A stretch of DNA of 64,000 nucleotides from NCBI RefSeq assembly GCF_002812045.1, contig NZ_NPEG01000007.1, positions 1 through 64,000 on the forward strand. Direction: 5' to 3'. Source of the DNA: Leptospira haakeii. GTDB taxonomy: Bacteria; Spirochaetota; Leptospiria; Leptospirales; Leptospiraceae. Made by a program: the position numbers and the translations under genes. The notes under the pieces are model-generated. The model made no database searches. It worked only from the letters and a program-made list of their open reading frames with translations, and was not told the origin of the DNA. Positions 35,353 to 44,545 of the stretch are shown here, in pieces (the stretch's first letter is position 1; each line of letters starts with the position of its first letter).

Positions 35353-36981
35353 TTATGGTTTTATAATAGAACGAGCGGCTATTCTGGAAGTAAGTATACA
35401 ACTTCCTAAGAAGGTCCCTTCTAAAGCGCCTTTGCCGTGGATTCCTCCTCCACCGAAACCGGCGGCTTCTCCAACCGCATATAGACCTTCTATTGGATTT
35501 CCTTTAGGATCTAAAACTCTGGATTTTAGATCTGTTTGGATTCCGCCCATTGACTTTCTGGTAAGTATAAATTCACGTATCGCAATTAGAGGCATTGCTT
35601 TTCGATCTAAGATCTTTTGGAACTTGCAGGTTCTAGCTCGATCTCCCCGATAATTACGAAGTTGAGTGATCCTCCTGAGTTGATCGTCGTTATGGAACGC
35701 TTCTCCCCTTTCAATCATCTCATCGTATTCTAAAATTGTTCTTTCTAATCTTTCCGAATTAATAGAACGATCTTCATTCAGTTGGTTCATTCGTTCTGCA
35801 AGTTCCGAAACCGAATCTGCGACTACAAAATCCGTGCATTCGGAACTGATCTTTTTTATGAAAGGTTCGTTTCCAAAAAGTACCGTTTTCAAAAATCCGA
35901 AAAAGTCCTTATTGCGGATCGAGTCGTTAAACTCCGAGCCAGAAACGGCAAGTTCTTTAACTGCAATTTTCCAATTCATGATCTGCCAAGAGAACTTTTC
36001 TTCTTGAGCACAAATCCTTTCTACAAGATAGCGAGTATCAAAACCGGTGACCAAAGGGATCGGCCCGATCCTTTCTCCTTTCGAATTCAACCAAAGAGCG
36101 GATTTAGGAGGAACTAGGCTGAGGCCTTCTCCCTCCCATTTCGGATCGGGATGATGAACACCTGCTGCATAATTCCACATTTTATCTAGATGAGTTAGAT
36201 TCGCTCCTATCTTAGCAGAAGCAGTATGAAGATCTCCGATCGCATATTTGTGGGAACCGTTCAAAATGATTTCCGGCGGTTTTCCAAGAGATTTAGGCCA
36301 ATGTTTCCGGATTTTTTTCATGTCTCCGGCAATTCCACCGCTAGCAAGTACGGTATGTTCTGCGAAGATCTCGTATCTTCTTCCGTCCGCTTCAGATTCC
36401 GCAATACACCCTTGGATCCTTTTTCCAGAACGGATCAGTTCTTTGGCTCGAGTTCTAAATAGAAAGCGAAGTCTATTCAGGTTTTTATGAGAGTATAAAT
36501 TTTTCTTTAATGCGGAGATCAAACCTTCTCCTGTTCCCCAAACCATATGGAACCTAGGAACACTATTCCCTGGTTTGAACATTCCTCTTTCCACCCAATG
36601 CACGACAGGGAAAAAACCTACTGATTTTCCCTTCAAATAATAGAATATATCCTCTAAAGATCGGTTAACGTATTCTTGTGCCCAAAGTTTTGGGAACTTA
36701 TCTTTTTCCGAAAATTCAGCAGTAGAATTCCAATCAGAAAGAGCTAAAGAAATATTATCCTGTATTCCGTTCCATCTTTGGATCGGGGTATCTACCATAA
36801 AGATACCCCCGAAAGATAGTCGAGCAAGACCTCCTAGTCGATCCTCAGAATCACGATCTAACAAGATCACTTTTTTGCCGGCATCCAGAAGATCCAAAGC
36901 AATGACGATTCCAGCTAGACCACCTCCAATCACTAAAACTTCGGTGGATAAGGATATTTTTTCTTTTTTCTTCTCTTCCAT
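35353..36981 (-). CDS. FAD-binding dehydrogenase (KstD / fumarate-reductase-like)
   Basis: The ATG at 36981 is preferred to the TTG at 36993. The 542-residue protein has an N-terminal Rossmann motif (VLVIGGGLAGIVIALDLLDAG) with an acidic residue at the end of the second strand (LLDRD). Later come ASGGIAG and the C-terminal FAD motif (GLYAVGEAAGFGGGGIHGKGALEGT), as in the flavoprotein group containing 3-ketosteroid dehydrogenases and fumarate reductases. It has no signal peptide. It faces the patatin gene across a gap with a perfect Crp/Fnr box, and a TAAAAT -10 lies 32 bp from that box. There is no ribosome site and the predicted leader is very short. Confidence 0.8.
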   Translation of the reverse strand: MEEKKKEKISLSTEVLVIGGGLAGIVIALDLLDAGKKVILLDRDSEDRLGGLARLSFGGIFMVDTPIQRWNGIQDNISLALSDWNSTAEFSEKDKFPKLWAQEYVNRSLEDIFYYLKGKSVGFFPVVHWVERGMFKPGNSVPRFHMVWGTGEGLISALKKNLYSHKNLNRLRFLFRTRAKELIRSGKRIQGCIAESEADGRRYEIFAEHTVLASGGIAGDMKKIRKHWPKSLGKPPEIILNGSHKYAIGDLHTASAKIGANLTHLDKMWNYAAGVHHPDPKWEGEGLSLVPPKSALWLNSKGERIGPIPLVTGFDTRYLVERICAQEEKFSWQIMNWKIAVKELAVSGSEFNDSIRNKDFFGFLKTVLFGNEPFIKKISSECTDFVVADSVSELAERMNQLNEDRSINSERLERTILEYDEMIERGEAFHNDDQLRRITQLRNYRGDRARTCKFQKILDRKAMPLIAIREFILTRKSMGGIQTDLKSRVLDPKGNPIEGLYAVGEAAGFGGGGIHGKGALEGTFLGSCILTSRIAARSIIKP

Positions 36982-37021
36982 TTTCGGAATCAAATTTTAA
37001 CTGAAAATCTTTCTAACGCAA

Positions 37022-37035
37022 TTGATCGATATCAA
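37022..37035. promoter_or_regulatory. Crp/Fnr-type box in a divergent promoter
   Basis: TTGATCGATATCAA is a perfect 14-bp palindrome. TAAAAT on the minus strand (36999-36994) lies 32 bp from its centre and TTTAAT on the plus strand (37059-37064) lies 33 bp from it. Both flanking genes could therefore be activated from the one site. Confidence 0.75.
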
Positions 37036-37191
37036 TGTGCGCATTAACATTTATCATGTTTAATAAGCTGAAATGAATTTCTTAACTGTGGAGTCTTCTT
37101 GAATTTGCAACCTTTTAGGAAGAGATGATCTCTTACCTTTTGTGAATGAGAACGAAGAATAAAATTCTAAGTTTCGTTCAAAGGAGAAATT

Positions 37192-38082
37192 ATGGAACTT
37201 CCTAAAGCAAAAAAAGGAAAGCGAGCATTATTGGTAGAAGGAGGAGGAATGAAAGGAGCATTTGCAGGAGGAGTTTTACATTCCTTAAATTGTATTCTAC
37301 CTGCTAAAAATTTCGATCTAGTCCTGGCTGTTTCTTCAGGAGCCTGTTGCGCAGCATATTACGCAACCACTCCCGATCCTGAGCCGGTCTCGGGAGATCA
37401 TACACTTTCTATCTGGAAATATGAACTCGCAGGTAAAAAATTGATCTCAGTCTTCCATCCACTTTTCGGAAAACCGTTCTTAGATCAGAAATATTTAATA
37501 GATTATCTATTTCAAAAAAAATATAGGATCTTAACCGAAAATTTAGGAAAGAAAGGATTACCTGAACTAAGGATTGCAGTAAGTAATCTTCGTTCCCGAT
37601 CCGTAGAATACAGAAAAGCCACAAAAGAAAATCTTTTTGATCTATTGAAGGCGGCTACATCACTTCCGATAGCAACCAAGGGGAAATATAAGGTAGAAGG
37701 AGAATATTTATCCGATGCAGCAATTTTAAATCCATTACCATTACAAGATCTCATTCAGGCAGGATACAAGGATATAACTGTAGTATTAAATTCCCCTATC
37801 CAACATTCCTCACCTCCTCTCACATCTATTAGCAGATTTTTATCCTTTCCTTTAGATCGGAAATTATCTAAGATCATGAAATTTTCTCATCATACAAATT
37901 ATAATACCGCAAGAGAGATTGCTTCTAATCCTCCCAAAGGAGTTAAAATTTATACAATCGCACCCGAATCAAAACTTCCTGTCGGGCTGATCACCACTAA
38001 ACAATCCAGGTTAGAAGAAACAGTCGAACTAGGAAAAGAAATCGGAAGAAAGGCCGCAAAATTTTTAAAACGCAAACTATGA
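37192..38082 (+). CDS. Patatin-like phospholipase
   Basis: The 296-residue protein has the oxyanion-hole start LVEGGGMKGAFAGGVL, the nucleophile elbow AVSSGACCA and the aspartate segment SDAAILNPLPL, in the order of bacterial patatins (YjjU/RssA-like). The elbow begins with Ala instead of the usual Gly, and the Asp motif is DAA rather than DGG or DGA, so activity is likely but not certain. No signal peptide is seen. AAAGGAG precedes the ATG. It overlaps the next gene by 4 bp and may share the Crp/Fnr box at 37022. Confidence 0.8.
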   Translation: MELPKAKKGKRALLVEGGGMKGAFAGGVLHSLNCILPAKNFDLVLAVSSGACCAAYYATTPDPEPVSGDHTLSIWKYELAGKKLISVFHPLFGKPFLDQKYLIDYLFQKKYRILTENLGKKGLPELRIAVSNLRSRSVEYRKATKENLFDLLKAATSLPIATKGKYKVEGEYLSDAAILNPLPLQDLIQAGYKDITVVLNSPIQHSSPPLTSISRFLSFPLDRKLSKIMKFSHHTNYNTAREIASNPPKGVKIYTIAPESKLPVGLITTKQSRLEETVELGKEIGRKAAKFLKRKL

Positions 38083-38438
38083 AAACGATATCCTTCCCCT
38101 CTCTAAAACCGGCACTCGAAAGAATCAATCATGAATTGATAATGGACTTCGAAGAACATCATCCTAGGGTGTATATCCATCTAGAATGGAATTCTATAGA
38201 ATATAAAAAAGAGCCACGTTATGAATTCCCGGAAGGGGGATTACTTTTTATTAATGTTCCAACTTGGGAGTGGATGGATTTTATAGATGGGATCCAACCT
38301 CCTGAGATGGAGATCCGGGACTTCCGAATCGAATTCATCTGCTTTCCAGAAGACAGAAGAAAAACTGAAACTGCGTCCAGGTTCTCTATCCGTTTTCCTT
38401 CATATCCACAGCCTATGGTTTATCTCACCAGATTCTAA
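38079..38438 (+). CDS. Hypothetical protein coupled to patatin
   Basis: The 119-residue protein starts inside the patatin stop (ATGA overlap). It is rich in aromatic and acidic residues (HPRVYIHLEWNSIEY, PTWEWMDFIDGIQPPEMEIRDFRIEF) with a basic tail, and has no signal peptide or recognisable motif. Tight coupling suggests it works with the phospholipase, perhaps as a chaperone or inhibitor, but this is inference only. Confidence 0.55.
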   Translation: MKTISFPSLKPALERINHELIMDFEEHHPRVYIHLEWNSIEYKKEPRYEFPEGGLLFINVPTWEWMDFIDGIQPPEMEIRDFRIEFICFPEDRRKTETASRFSIRFPSYPQPMVYLTRF

Positions 38439-38441
38439 AAA

Positions 38442-38482
38442 TTGACTTGGATCAATGCAGAACTTGTAGTATTTTGTATAAT
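38442..38482 (+). promoter_or_regulatory. Crp/Fnr-type box and -10 element of the FadL-like gene
   Basis: TTGACTTGGATCAA (38442-38455) is followed by a perfect TATAAT (38477-38482) 31 bp from its centre. The predicted transcript start, about 38489, falls on an in-frame ATG. Confidence 0.7.
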
Positions 38483-38488
38483 TTGAGA

Positions 38489-39916
38489 ATGAATCTCGGA
38501 ATTAATATCAAATTTATGAATAGATTTCCTCGATCTAAAAAGGTTTCTACTACCTTCTTCCTAACACTTCTCTTCCTTTCATTCGAAACTTCTTTGTACG
38601 GATTCCAAGGGATCATGCCCACTTCATTCGGAGCGAGGCAAGCAGGGATGGGAGGTGCATTTCAGGCAGTCGGCGGATCCGTCATGGACTTGGAATCAAA
38701 TCCATCTCATTTAGCGAGACTCACTGCCCCAAAATGGGAATTCGGGACCTCCGTTCATTTTGCAAAAATAGAATATTCAGATTCTTTTATAGACCAGGAC
38801 CCTAACCTTTCCTACCAAAATAAGATCGTGGAAACTCCAAGAGCGGTTTTTCCTTATATGGGTTATATCCATCCGCTTACAGATCGTCTCGGGATCGGAT
38901 TTGCATTGTATACACAAGGAGGAGGTGGAGGACTATTTTCCAATATTAATCGAATCTCGCCTGGCAAACAAACTTTGAATGATACATTAGGTGGAGATGT
39001 ACCTTTAGGAACGGAAAGAAAAATACAAGAAGATCTTAAATTTAAATTTATGCTTACTAAGTTGACTATAGGAGCCGGATATAGATTCGGAAATCTATCT
39101 GTGGGCTTAGGACTTGATCTCGCATATGCATTTATGGAAATGAAGAAGACAAATATGGATTTGAGCAGGACGGTCGAGCTACCCGGAAGTTTAGCCTACA
39201 ATAGCGATCCAGCTTACTCCTATGGAGGAAAATTAGGATTTTCTTATGAACTTTCCTCTAATATCAGGGTCGCTTACTCTTATACGCTCCGAAACGTTTT
39301 GCATATGGACGGACAGATGAAGGTAGAAGGAGAAGATCCAATCGTAAAAAACGAGTCACGTGTATCCAGGTATATGGTTTGGCCAGATAGACATATTTTT
39401 GGGATCTCTTATAGAAACAATTCTTGGATCTTCGATTTTGATATTAAATTTATCCCTTGGTCCCAAAGTTTTCACACAAATCGTTTTATCTTAAATCAAC
39501 CATTATTGACGACGCCGGTTGGATCAGAATCAAACGTAATGCAGATGAATTTCAGATGGAGGGACCAATATTGTTTCGCATTCGGTGCAGAATATGAGTG
39601 GAAATATGGATTTAAATTCAGAGCGGGCTACAGTTACGCGAAAACTCCTATGACTCCCCAAGGATTAAACCCAATGCTCGGAACCACAAATGAACATCAT
39701 CTTGCAGGAGGTTTAGGATATTACACAACGAACGGTTCCGCACTTCAATTTGCTTTAGAATACGCGTTTCCAAAATCAATGAAAGGTAGCGAATCCTCGG
39801 ATTGGGCTCTTGCACATTCTATCTTCTCTGCAAAAGAGATCCAATTGGCCCAATTCCAATTTAGTAAATCCGTTTCGGTATTAAGCCTAAGTTTCGGCAT
39901 TGAAAAAAATATTTAA
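38489..39916 (+). CDS. FadL/OmpP1-family outer-membrane transporter
   Basis: The protein is 475 residues from the ATG at 38489, or 466 from 38516. The earlier TTG at 38447 lies inside the regulatory box and is rejected. A signal peptide (about FFLTLLFLSFETSLYG) is followed by the FadL hatch-like start FGARQAGMGGAFQAVGGSVMDLESNPSHLARL. Long barrel strands continue to the C-terminus (LSFGIEKN). FadL proteins carry long-chain fatty acids or other hydrophobic compounds across the outer membrane. It is next to the patatin gene, which could release fatty acids, and the box upstream suggests control by the Crp/Fnr protein. Confidence 0.85.
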   Translation: MNLGINIKFMNRFPRSKKVSTTFFLTLLFLSFETSLYGFQGIMPTSFGARQAGMGGAFQAVGGSVMDLESNPSHLARLTAPKWEFGTSVHFAKIEYSDSFIDQDPNLSYQNKIVETPRAVFPYMGYIHPLTDRLGIGFALYTQGGGGGLFSNINRISPGKQTLNDTLGGDVPLGTERKIQEDLKFKFMLTKLTIGAGYRFGNLSVGLGLDLAYAFMEMKKTNMDLSRTVELPGSLAYNSDPAYSYGGKLGFSYELSSNIRVAYSYTLRNVLHMDGQMKVEGEDPIVKNESRVSRYMVWPDRHIFGISYRNNSWIFDFDIKFIPWSQSFHTNRFILNQPLLTTPVGSESNVMQMNFRWRDQYCFAFGAEYEWKYGFKFRAGYSYAKTPMTPQGLNPMLGTTNEHHLAGGLGYYTTNGSALQFALEYAFPKSMKGSESSDWALAHSIFSAKEIQLAQFQFSKSVSVLSLSFGIEKNI

Positions 39917-39927
39917 AGCAATAAGCA

Positions 39928-40290
39928 TCAAAAATGGGAATCTATCAAACTCTTCAATTGATCAATCTGTAAAGGTTTTACAAAATAACCTAGAGGTTTA
40001 GTCAAAGCCGCTCTTTCTCTAGTAGCTTTATCCTGATATCCAGTCACAAAAATGATGGGAATATCCGCATTCTCTTTTATCTCGGAAGCGGCTGCGATCC
40101 CATCCATCGCGCCAGCAAGAGTGATATCCATTAAAATGAGATCCGGGCAATCGTCTTTTGCGATTTGGATCGCTTCTTCTCCCGAAGTAGCGAGATCTAT
40201 CACATTATAACCCATCTTTCTCAACTCTCTTCGGATTAGCATGGCTATTATAACCTCATCCTCTACAAGAAGCACGTTTAAATTTTTCAT
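39928..40290 (-). CDS. Single-domain response regulator
   Basis: The 120-residue CheY-like receiver has VLLVEDEVIIA, the acceptor Asp in LILMDITLAGAMDG, Thr in FVTGY and Lys in FVKPL. The MDITLAG...DGI form is typical of receivers paired with HisKA_2/HWE kinases. It lies 6 bp after the MASE3 kinase and should receive its phosphate. It has no output domain, so it acts by protein contact. Confidence 0.9.
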   Translation of the reverse strand: MKNLNVLLVEDEVIIAMLIRRELRKMGYNVIDLATSGEEAIQIAKDDCPDLILMDITLAGAMDGIAAASEIKENADIPIIFVTGYQDKATRERAALTKPLGYFVKPLQIDQLKSLIDSHF

Positions 40291-40296
40291 TTCCGG

Positions 40297-41808
40297 CTAT
40301 ACTCGCTTTTTATATATATTATTCGGGAAATCGATCTCACATTGAAAATTCGGACCGGTCTTAAAACGGATCTTACCGGACAACTGACTTTCCGCGATTC
40401 CTTGCACGAGTTGTATTCCTAGAGAGCTGCAACTTCTAAAGTCATAATCTTCTTTCATCCCGACCCCATCGTCAGAATACGTTAAGTGAAATCTACTATC
40501 CCGACCTTCGTAAAAATGGATCGATATGTTCCCGGAAGAAACATTCGGAAAAGCGAATTTGATCGAATTATTCAAAAGTTCGGAAAGGATCAACCCGATA
40601 GGGATAACCATATCAAAAAGAAGTTTCCGGTCCTCTATCTCCGTATGAATGCTCAGCTTACAGGAAGTATTATCGTTGTTTTGTAATGCGTAATTCGATA
40701 ATCCAGAGATATACTCTTTTATAGACACGGAAGACAGATCCTTCCCTGAGAATAGCAAGCGATGTACAAGAGAGATAGACTGAATACGATCCTGGATCCT
40801 ATATACAACCGTTTTGACTTCAGGATTATTTGGATAAGCTTCCGCTTGTAATAAGATAAGGCTACCGATCACCTGCAAGGTGTTATTGGAACGATGATAT
40901 ATCTCTCTGATCAGATTTTCTTTTTCAAGCAAGGACCTGGACAACTTTTTGTTTGTATCTAAAATTTCTCGATATGGGCTATTAACTGAGTCAATAAATA
41001 CTCCTTTATAAATAAGAAAGAAGGAAATGATCTTGTAAATATGACCTAGAACATTATATATATCGAATACAGTCGTATATACCGCAAAGACCAACTCGCT
41101 GGACACACAAAAGATAAACGCGTAAATATAATATTTAGTATGATCCCAACCAAACTTAGGTATCCTAAATCGATAAGCAATAAGAGCGAGGGTCAGGATG
41201 AAAATGATAACGAACTCCGAAACCCTTTTGAAATGTGTTAAACCTATCTCAGGAGAAAAAGTAACAGGAAGAAGGTCCGAATAATAAGTAACTGCAATAA
41301 ACGTACATGTAGAGACTAGGATCGGAACGAGGAGTAACCACTCCTTCCTCTTAAATAAACCATTCTCATTTGGAATAAATGCACTCGCCAAAAATGAAAC
41401 AGCCGCAAAGAAACGAACTATGATCCAAAACTGAGTCGATTTATTAGGAGAATTCGGAGTGAGTAGATCCGACATGCCGGAATATCCGAGCATATGCATC
41501 ATATCCATTAAACCTATCCCCAAAAAGGCGATACCTAAGAATAAGGTGTGACTGTCCTTACTTTGCTCGTAAGTAAACCATCCGACGCCGAAAATAGACA
41601 TCGAAACGATAATGCTGAATGATTCGGCTATATTATGAAAAACAAGATAAGGAGGAACCCTAGATTCGAAATATACGGACGAATGGAAAACTTGAATAAT
41701 CAGAATAGGAAGAGAAGCCAAGAAAAACGCAGTGGTTACGTTTATCCAATGACGATTCGAATAAGAAATTTCCTGATCCATTACCGTCATTCCGAACCTG
41801 AAATCCAT
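40297..41808 (-). CDS. MASE3-type membrane histidine kinase (HisKA_2)
   Basis: The 503-residue protein has seven or eight N-terminal transmembrane helices resembling the MASE3 sensor domain (GIGLMDMMHMLGYSGM). A HisKA_2 dimerisation region follows with His in IREIYHRSNNTLQVIGSLILLQA, then an HATPase domain (LSELLNNSIKFAFP, DDGVGM, SLGIQLVQGI). The first 76 residues are duplicated in a remnant at 44546-44812. By alignment with that copy, the start may be 41790 (MTVMDQ) rather than 41808. Its signal is probably a small membrane-soluble molecule; the partner is the receiver gene immediately downstream. Confidence 0.85.
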   Translation of the reverse strand: MDFRFGMTVMDQEISYSNRHWINVTTAFFLASLPILIIQVFHSSVYFESRVPPYLVFHNIAESFSIIVSMSIFGVGWFTYEQSKDSHTLFLGIAFLGIGLMDMMHMLGYSGMSDLLTPNSPNKSTQFWIIVRFFAAVSFLASAFIPNENGLFKRKEWLLLVPILVSTCTFIAVTYYSDLLPVTFSPEIGLTHFKRVSEFVIIFILTLALIAYRFRIPKFGWDHTKYYIYAFIFCVSSELVFAVYTTVFDIYNVLGHIYKIISFFLIYKGVFIDSVNSPYREILDTNKKLSRSLLEKENLIREIYHRSNNTLQVIGSLILLQAEAYPNNPEVKTVVYRIQDRIQSISLVHRLLFSGKDLSSVSIKEYISGLSNYALQNNDNTSCKLSIHTEIEDRKLLFDMVIPIGLILSELLNNSIKFAFPNVSSGNISIHFYEGRDSRFHLTYSDDGVGMKEDYDFRSCSSLGIQLVQGIAESQLSGKIRFKTGPNFQCEIDFPNNIYKKRV

Positions 41809-41877
41809 TTATAGATAACGGACTTTGTCATTCACAATTCTTAGATCAGGAATGATCAGGAGATTGACAAATATCAG
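41585..41877 (-). repeat. Direct duplication, copy A (kinase 5' end and upstream DNA)
   Basis: This roughly 293-bp segment is repeated with scattered differences at 44606-44899, in the same orientation. It covers the first third of the kinase's membrane region, its start and about 70 bp upstream. The MBOAT/DUF1574 pair lies between the copies. Confidence 0.8.
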
Positions 41878-41984
41878 CAAAGAATATCAGCCACTAAAAA
41901 GCCAACGTTTCTAAACTCAATGCGATCCCAACTAGCTAATCAAATATCCGTTTATACAAGAGCATGATAAGATCAGAATTCTTG

Positions 41985-43361
41985 TTAAAATTGAAAATAG
42001 ATAAAGGATCTTTCACCGGAAACAGTGCCCGCAATCCAAAATCCGACAAAAATCGCCACTACTGGAATTGCATAGCGAAAAGCTATTTTTAAGCTTTCAC
42101 GAGTCGGTTTCAGTGGACGGTATTCCAACCAATGAAGAATTAAAAAAGAAAGAAATATCCAATTCGTACCCCAAGGTAATTTTAATTTTTCGCCGGAGAA
42201 ACTAAATAAACCAGAGATAAATCCAAATGCGCTCGTAACCGAGTCCGCTCGAAAAAACACCCAACCGATACAAACGAGATGGAAAACAAATAATGCGGAA
42301 ACAAATTGTGGGGTCCGTTTGAAAAAGGAAAAACGACCATCAAACAATCTTTCAAAACCCAAAAGTATTCCGTGCCAGGCCCCCCAGATTATGAATGTAT
42401 AATTTGCTCCATGCCAGAGCCCTCCCAGAAGCATGGTGAGAAAAAGATTGATATTAGTTCTCAAACCGCCAGCCCGATTTCCGCCTAATGGTATGTACAG
42501 GTAGTCTCGTAACCAAGTTGATAACGATATATGCCATCGACGCCAAAATTCCCGAAAAGAACCCGAAAAATAGGGAGCTAAAAAATTAGGCGGAAGTTTG
42601 TAACCGAGAAGTAAAGCACAACCCCTAGCGATATCAGTGTAACCTGAAAAGTCGCAGTAAATCTGAATAGCAAAGCCATAAAAAGATACCCAATGCGCTT
42701 CCGCATTGTATGCTCCCGGAGATGAATATACAGTGTCTATCCAAACGGATATCTGATCTGCAATTAGTACTTTCTTAATTAGACCAAATAAAAGCCACCA
42801 GCAACCTGTCGTTGAAAATAGTAAGTTGGGCTTTTTCGGGACATGAATCCTGGTTAAAAAATCTTTTGCTCGTAATATTGGACCCGCAATCAATTGGGGA
42901 AAGAAAAGAATAAACAGTAGAAAGTCCAAGAAGGATACTTTATATTCAAAATCTCCCCGATGTACATCAACTTGGAAAGAGATCATTTGGAATGTATAGA
43001 AGCTAATCGCTAAAGGAAGAATCCATTCACCGCTAACCGACAAAAGATCCCCACCCAAGCCGATATCGGATATTACTCGTTTAAAGAACGGATAGTATTT
43101 GAAAACGAAGAGGTTCGCCAAATTCAAAATAAGAATCCAGGCCAGCCTTTTGCGGTCACCTCGACGTTCGAAAAAATAGTAAAAGGCGTAGTTCAAAACC
43201 ACGATCAACACGAAATGGACAAGGAAAAGGACGTTCCAATATCCATAAAAAACCACGGAAGCAAAAACGAGAAATTCCCGTCTCCACTTATGATTCAAAG
43301 ACCAGTATATCAGATAAACAAACGAGAAAAAAATCAAAAAAACAAGGCTGTTAAATAACAT
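41985..43361 (-). CDS. MBOAT family O-acyltransferase (AlgI/DltB-like)
   Basis: The 458-residue membrane protein has about ten helices and the MBOAT signature: QIYCDFSGYTDIARG, SFREFWRRWHISLSTWLRDYLYIPLGG and the catalytic-His segment GGLWHGANYTFIIWGAWHG. AlgI/PatA/DltB-type enzymes move acyl groups across the inner membrane to extracytoplasmic polymers. It follows a DUF1574 gene by 22 bp. The two form an apparent two-gene acylation cassette, inserted between the copies of a duplicated kinase fragment. Confidence 0.9.
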   Translation of the reverse strand: MLFNSLVFLIFFSFVYLIYWSLNHKWRREFLVFASVVFYGYWNVLFLVHFVLIVVLNYAFYYFFERRGDRKRLAWILILNLANLFVFKYYPFFKRVISDIGLGGDLLSVSGEWILPLAISFYTFQMISFQVDVHRGDFEYKVSFLDFLLFILFFPQLIAGPILRAKDFLTRIHVPKKPNLLFSTTGCWWLLFGLIKKVLIADQISVWIDTVYSSPGAYNAEAHWVSFYGFAIQIYCDFSGYTDIARGCALLLGYKLPPNFLAPYFSGSFREFWRRWHISLSTWLRDYLYIPLGGNRAGGLRTNINLFLTMLLGGLWHGANYTFIIWGAWHGILLGFERLFDGRFSFFKRTPQFVSALFVFHLVCIGWVFFRADSVTSAFGFISGLFSFSGEKLKLPWGTNWIFLSFLILHWLEYRPLKPTRESLKIAFRYAIPVVAIFVGFWIAGTVSGERSFIYFQF

Positions 43362-43383
43362 ATTTTCCTAATGCAATGGCAAC

Positions 43384-44520
43384 TCAACGTACAGGTAAAA
43401 GAAAAGACGAAAGCTCGGTATAGCAACGTCGCGACAAATGGCTGGCATCGGAAAAATAATCGCATTTCATAGGAAGTTCATTTGCGTCCACATAATGAAC
43501 ACCGCTTCTTCGAAGCGTATCCAAAACTTTAGTTTCGAATTCTACCCAATTGGATTCAACCCGCTCATAATTGTTTAAAATCGGATGGACTCGAGGCCGC
43601 CAGTAAACAGTTGGAATTTTTCTAGCCTTTAATAACGCGATAGTTTTTTCCAAATATTCTAATTCTTCCGAATCGACCGTATAGGTATTAGTACCAGCTT
43701 CCTGTTTTATAATAAATAAACAATCTTCGAAAAATTCTTTATATATGGGTCCCTTCCCAAGAGTTAGAACATTATAATCTTTAAAATTGCCTGATTCCAA
43801 TTTTTTGCGATCTTTTTTTCTAACCGATTCGTAACCAGTTCCACCCGCTAATCCGAAGAACGTTAATTCCCAGTCTCGATTCTCACCTTGCAATAGTCTC
43901 CAGAAATTTTTGGGAGAAAATTGGTATTTATACGACAAAAACATCTTGGGGTAAAGAATATTCCAAACCGCCGGCAACCCTAGTTCCTTGTGATGTTTTA
44001 CGGCAAAGTCCGATGGAATAACATTTTGCTTTAAAAATTCTTTAAACTTTCCATTCTTACTAAAGCTCATCATCGAAATTTCGACGATTACAAAATCGGG
44101 TGTCCACCCTTTCTCAAGAGTTTGTAATAGGCGGGCATACATTAAGCGCATGCTAGCCCCCGCCATTGCAGTACTTAAACCTTCCCAGTTTTCCATTCTA
44201 TGAGCTATTTGCGGAGTCAAAAACGGATCCTTTCGCGTATAGCCGGGGTTCGGATAACCGTTAAAAGCTATACTCCTTGAAGTTCCGAGCGCTAAAAAAA
44301 CATTTTTGGAATTGATATAATCCAACTCAACAAGGTCATCGTTATTGATCAGTGGTAAAAAATTCTCGGTATAAGGGAGATAAGCCGCCAATTTATCTCT
44401 CAAGGGTTTTATAAGAAAAACTTTATCAACGATAAGATAGGCACTTAAAGCAATAATCGGTATTAGGAAGGCGACAAATTTTTGTCTCTCTCGTTTCTTA
44501 ACGAGTATATTGAAATTCAC
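43384..44520 (-). CDS. DUF1574-type (SGNH-like) protein, MBOAT partner
   Basis: The 378-residue protein has one N-terminal transmembrane helix (FVAFLIPIIALSAYLIVDKVF) and an extracytoplasmic domain with an SGNH-like nucleophile region (FLALGTSRSIAF). Near the C-terminus it has DYFSDASHLSRRCY, where Asp and His could complete the triad. This matches the DUF1574 proteins common in Leptospira that pair with MBOAT transferases. By analogy with AlgJ/X it would complete acyl transfer to a periplasmic or surface polymer. Confidence 0.75.
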   Translation of the reverse strand: MNFNILVKKRERQKFVAFLIPIIALSAYLIVDKVFLIKPLRDKLAAYLPYTENFLPLINNDDLVELDYINSKNVFLALGTSRSIAFNGYPNPGYTRKDPFLTPQIAHRMENWEGLSTAMAGASMRLMYARLLQTLEKGWTPDFVIVEISMMSFSKNGKFKEFLKQNVIPSDFAVKHHKELGLPAVWNILYPKMFLSYKYQFSPKNFWRLLQGENRDWELTFFGLAGGTGYESVRKKDRKKLESGNFKDYNVLTLGKGPIYKEFFEDCLFIIKQEAGTNTYTVDSEELEYLEKTIALLKARKIPTVYWRPRVHPILNNYERVESNWVEFETKVLDTLRRSGVHYVDANELPMKCDYFSDASHLSRRCYTELSSFLLPVR

Positions 44521-44545
44521 AATCCATATGTATAGTCCAATTACT

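Noticed and set aside
39950..39970. CAATTGATCAAT palindrome
   Set aside because: It lies inside the response-regulator coding sequence and has no spacer between half-sites.
41864..41877. TTGACAAATATCAG upstream of the MASE3 kinase resembles a Crp/Fnr box
   Set aside because: The second half-site is imperfect, no good -10 lies at the right distance, and the duplicated copy at 44.88 kb has not kept the pattern.
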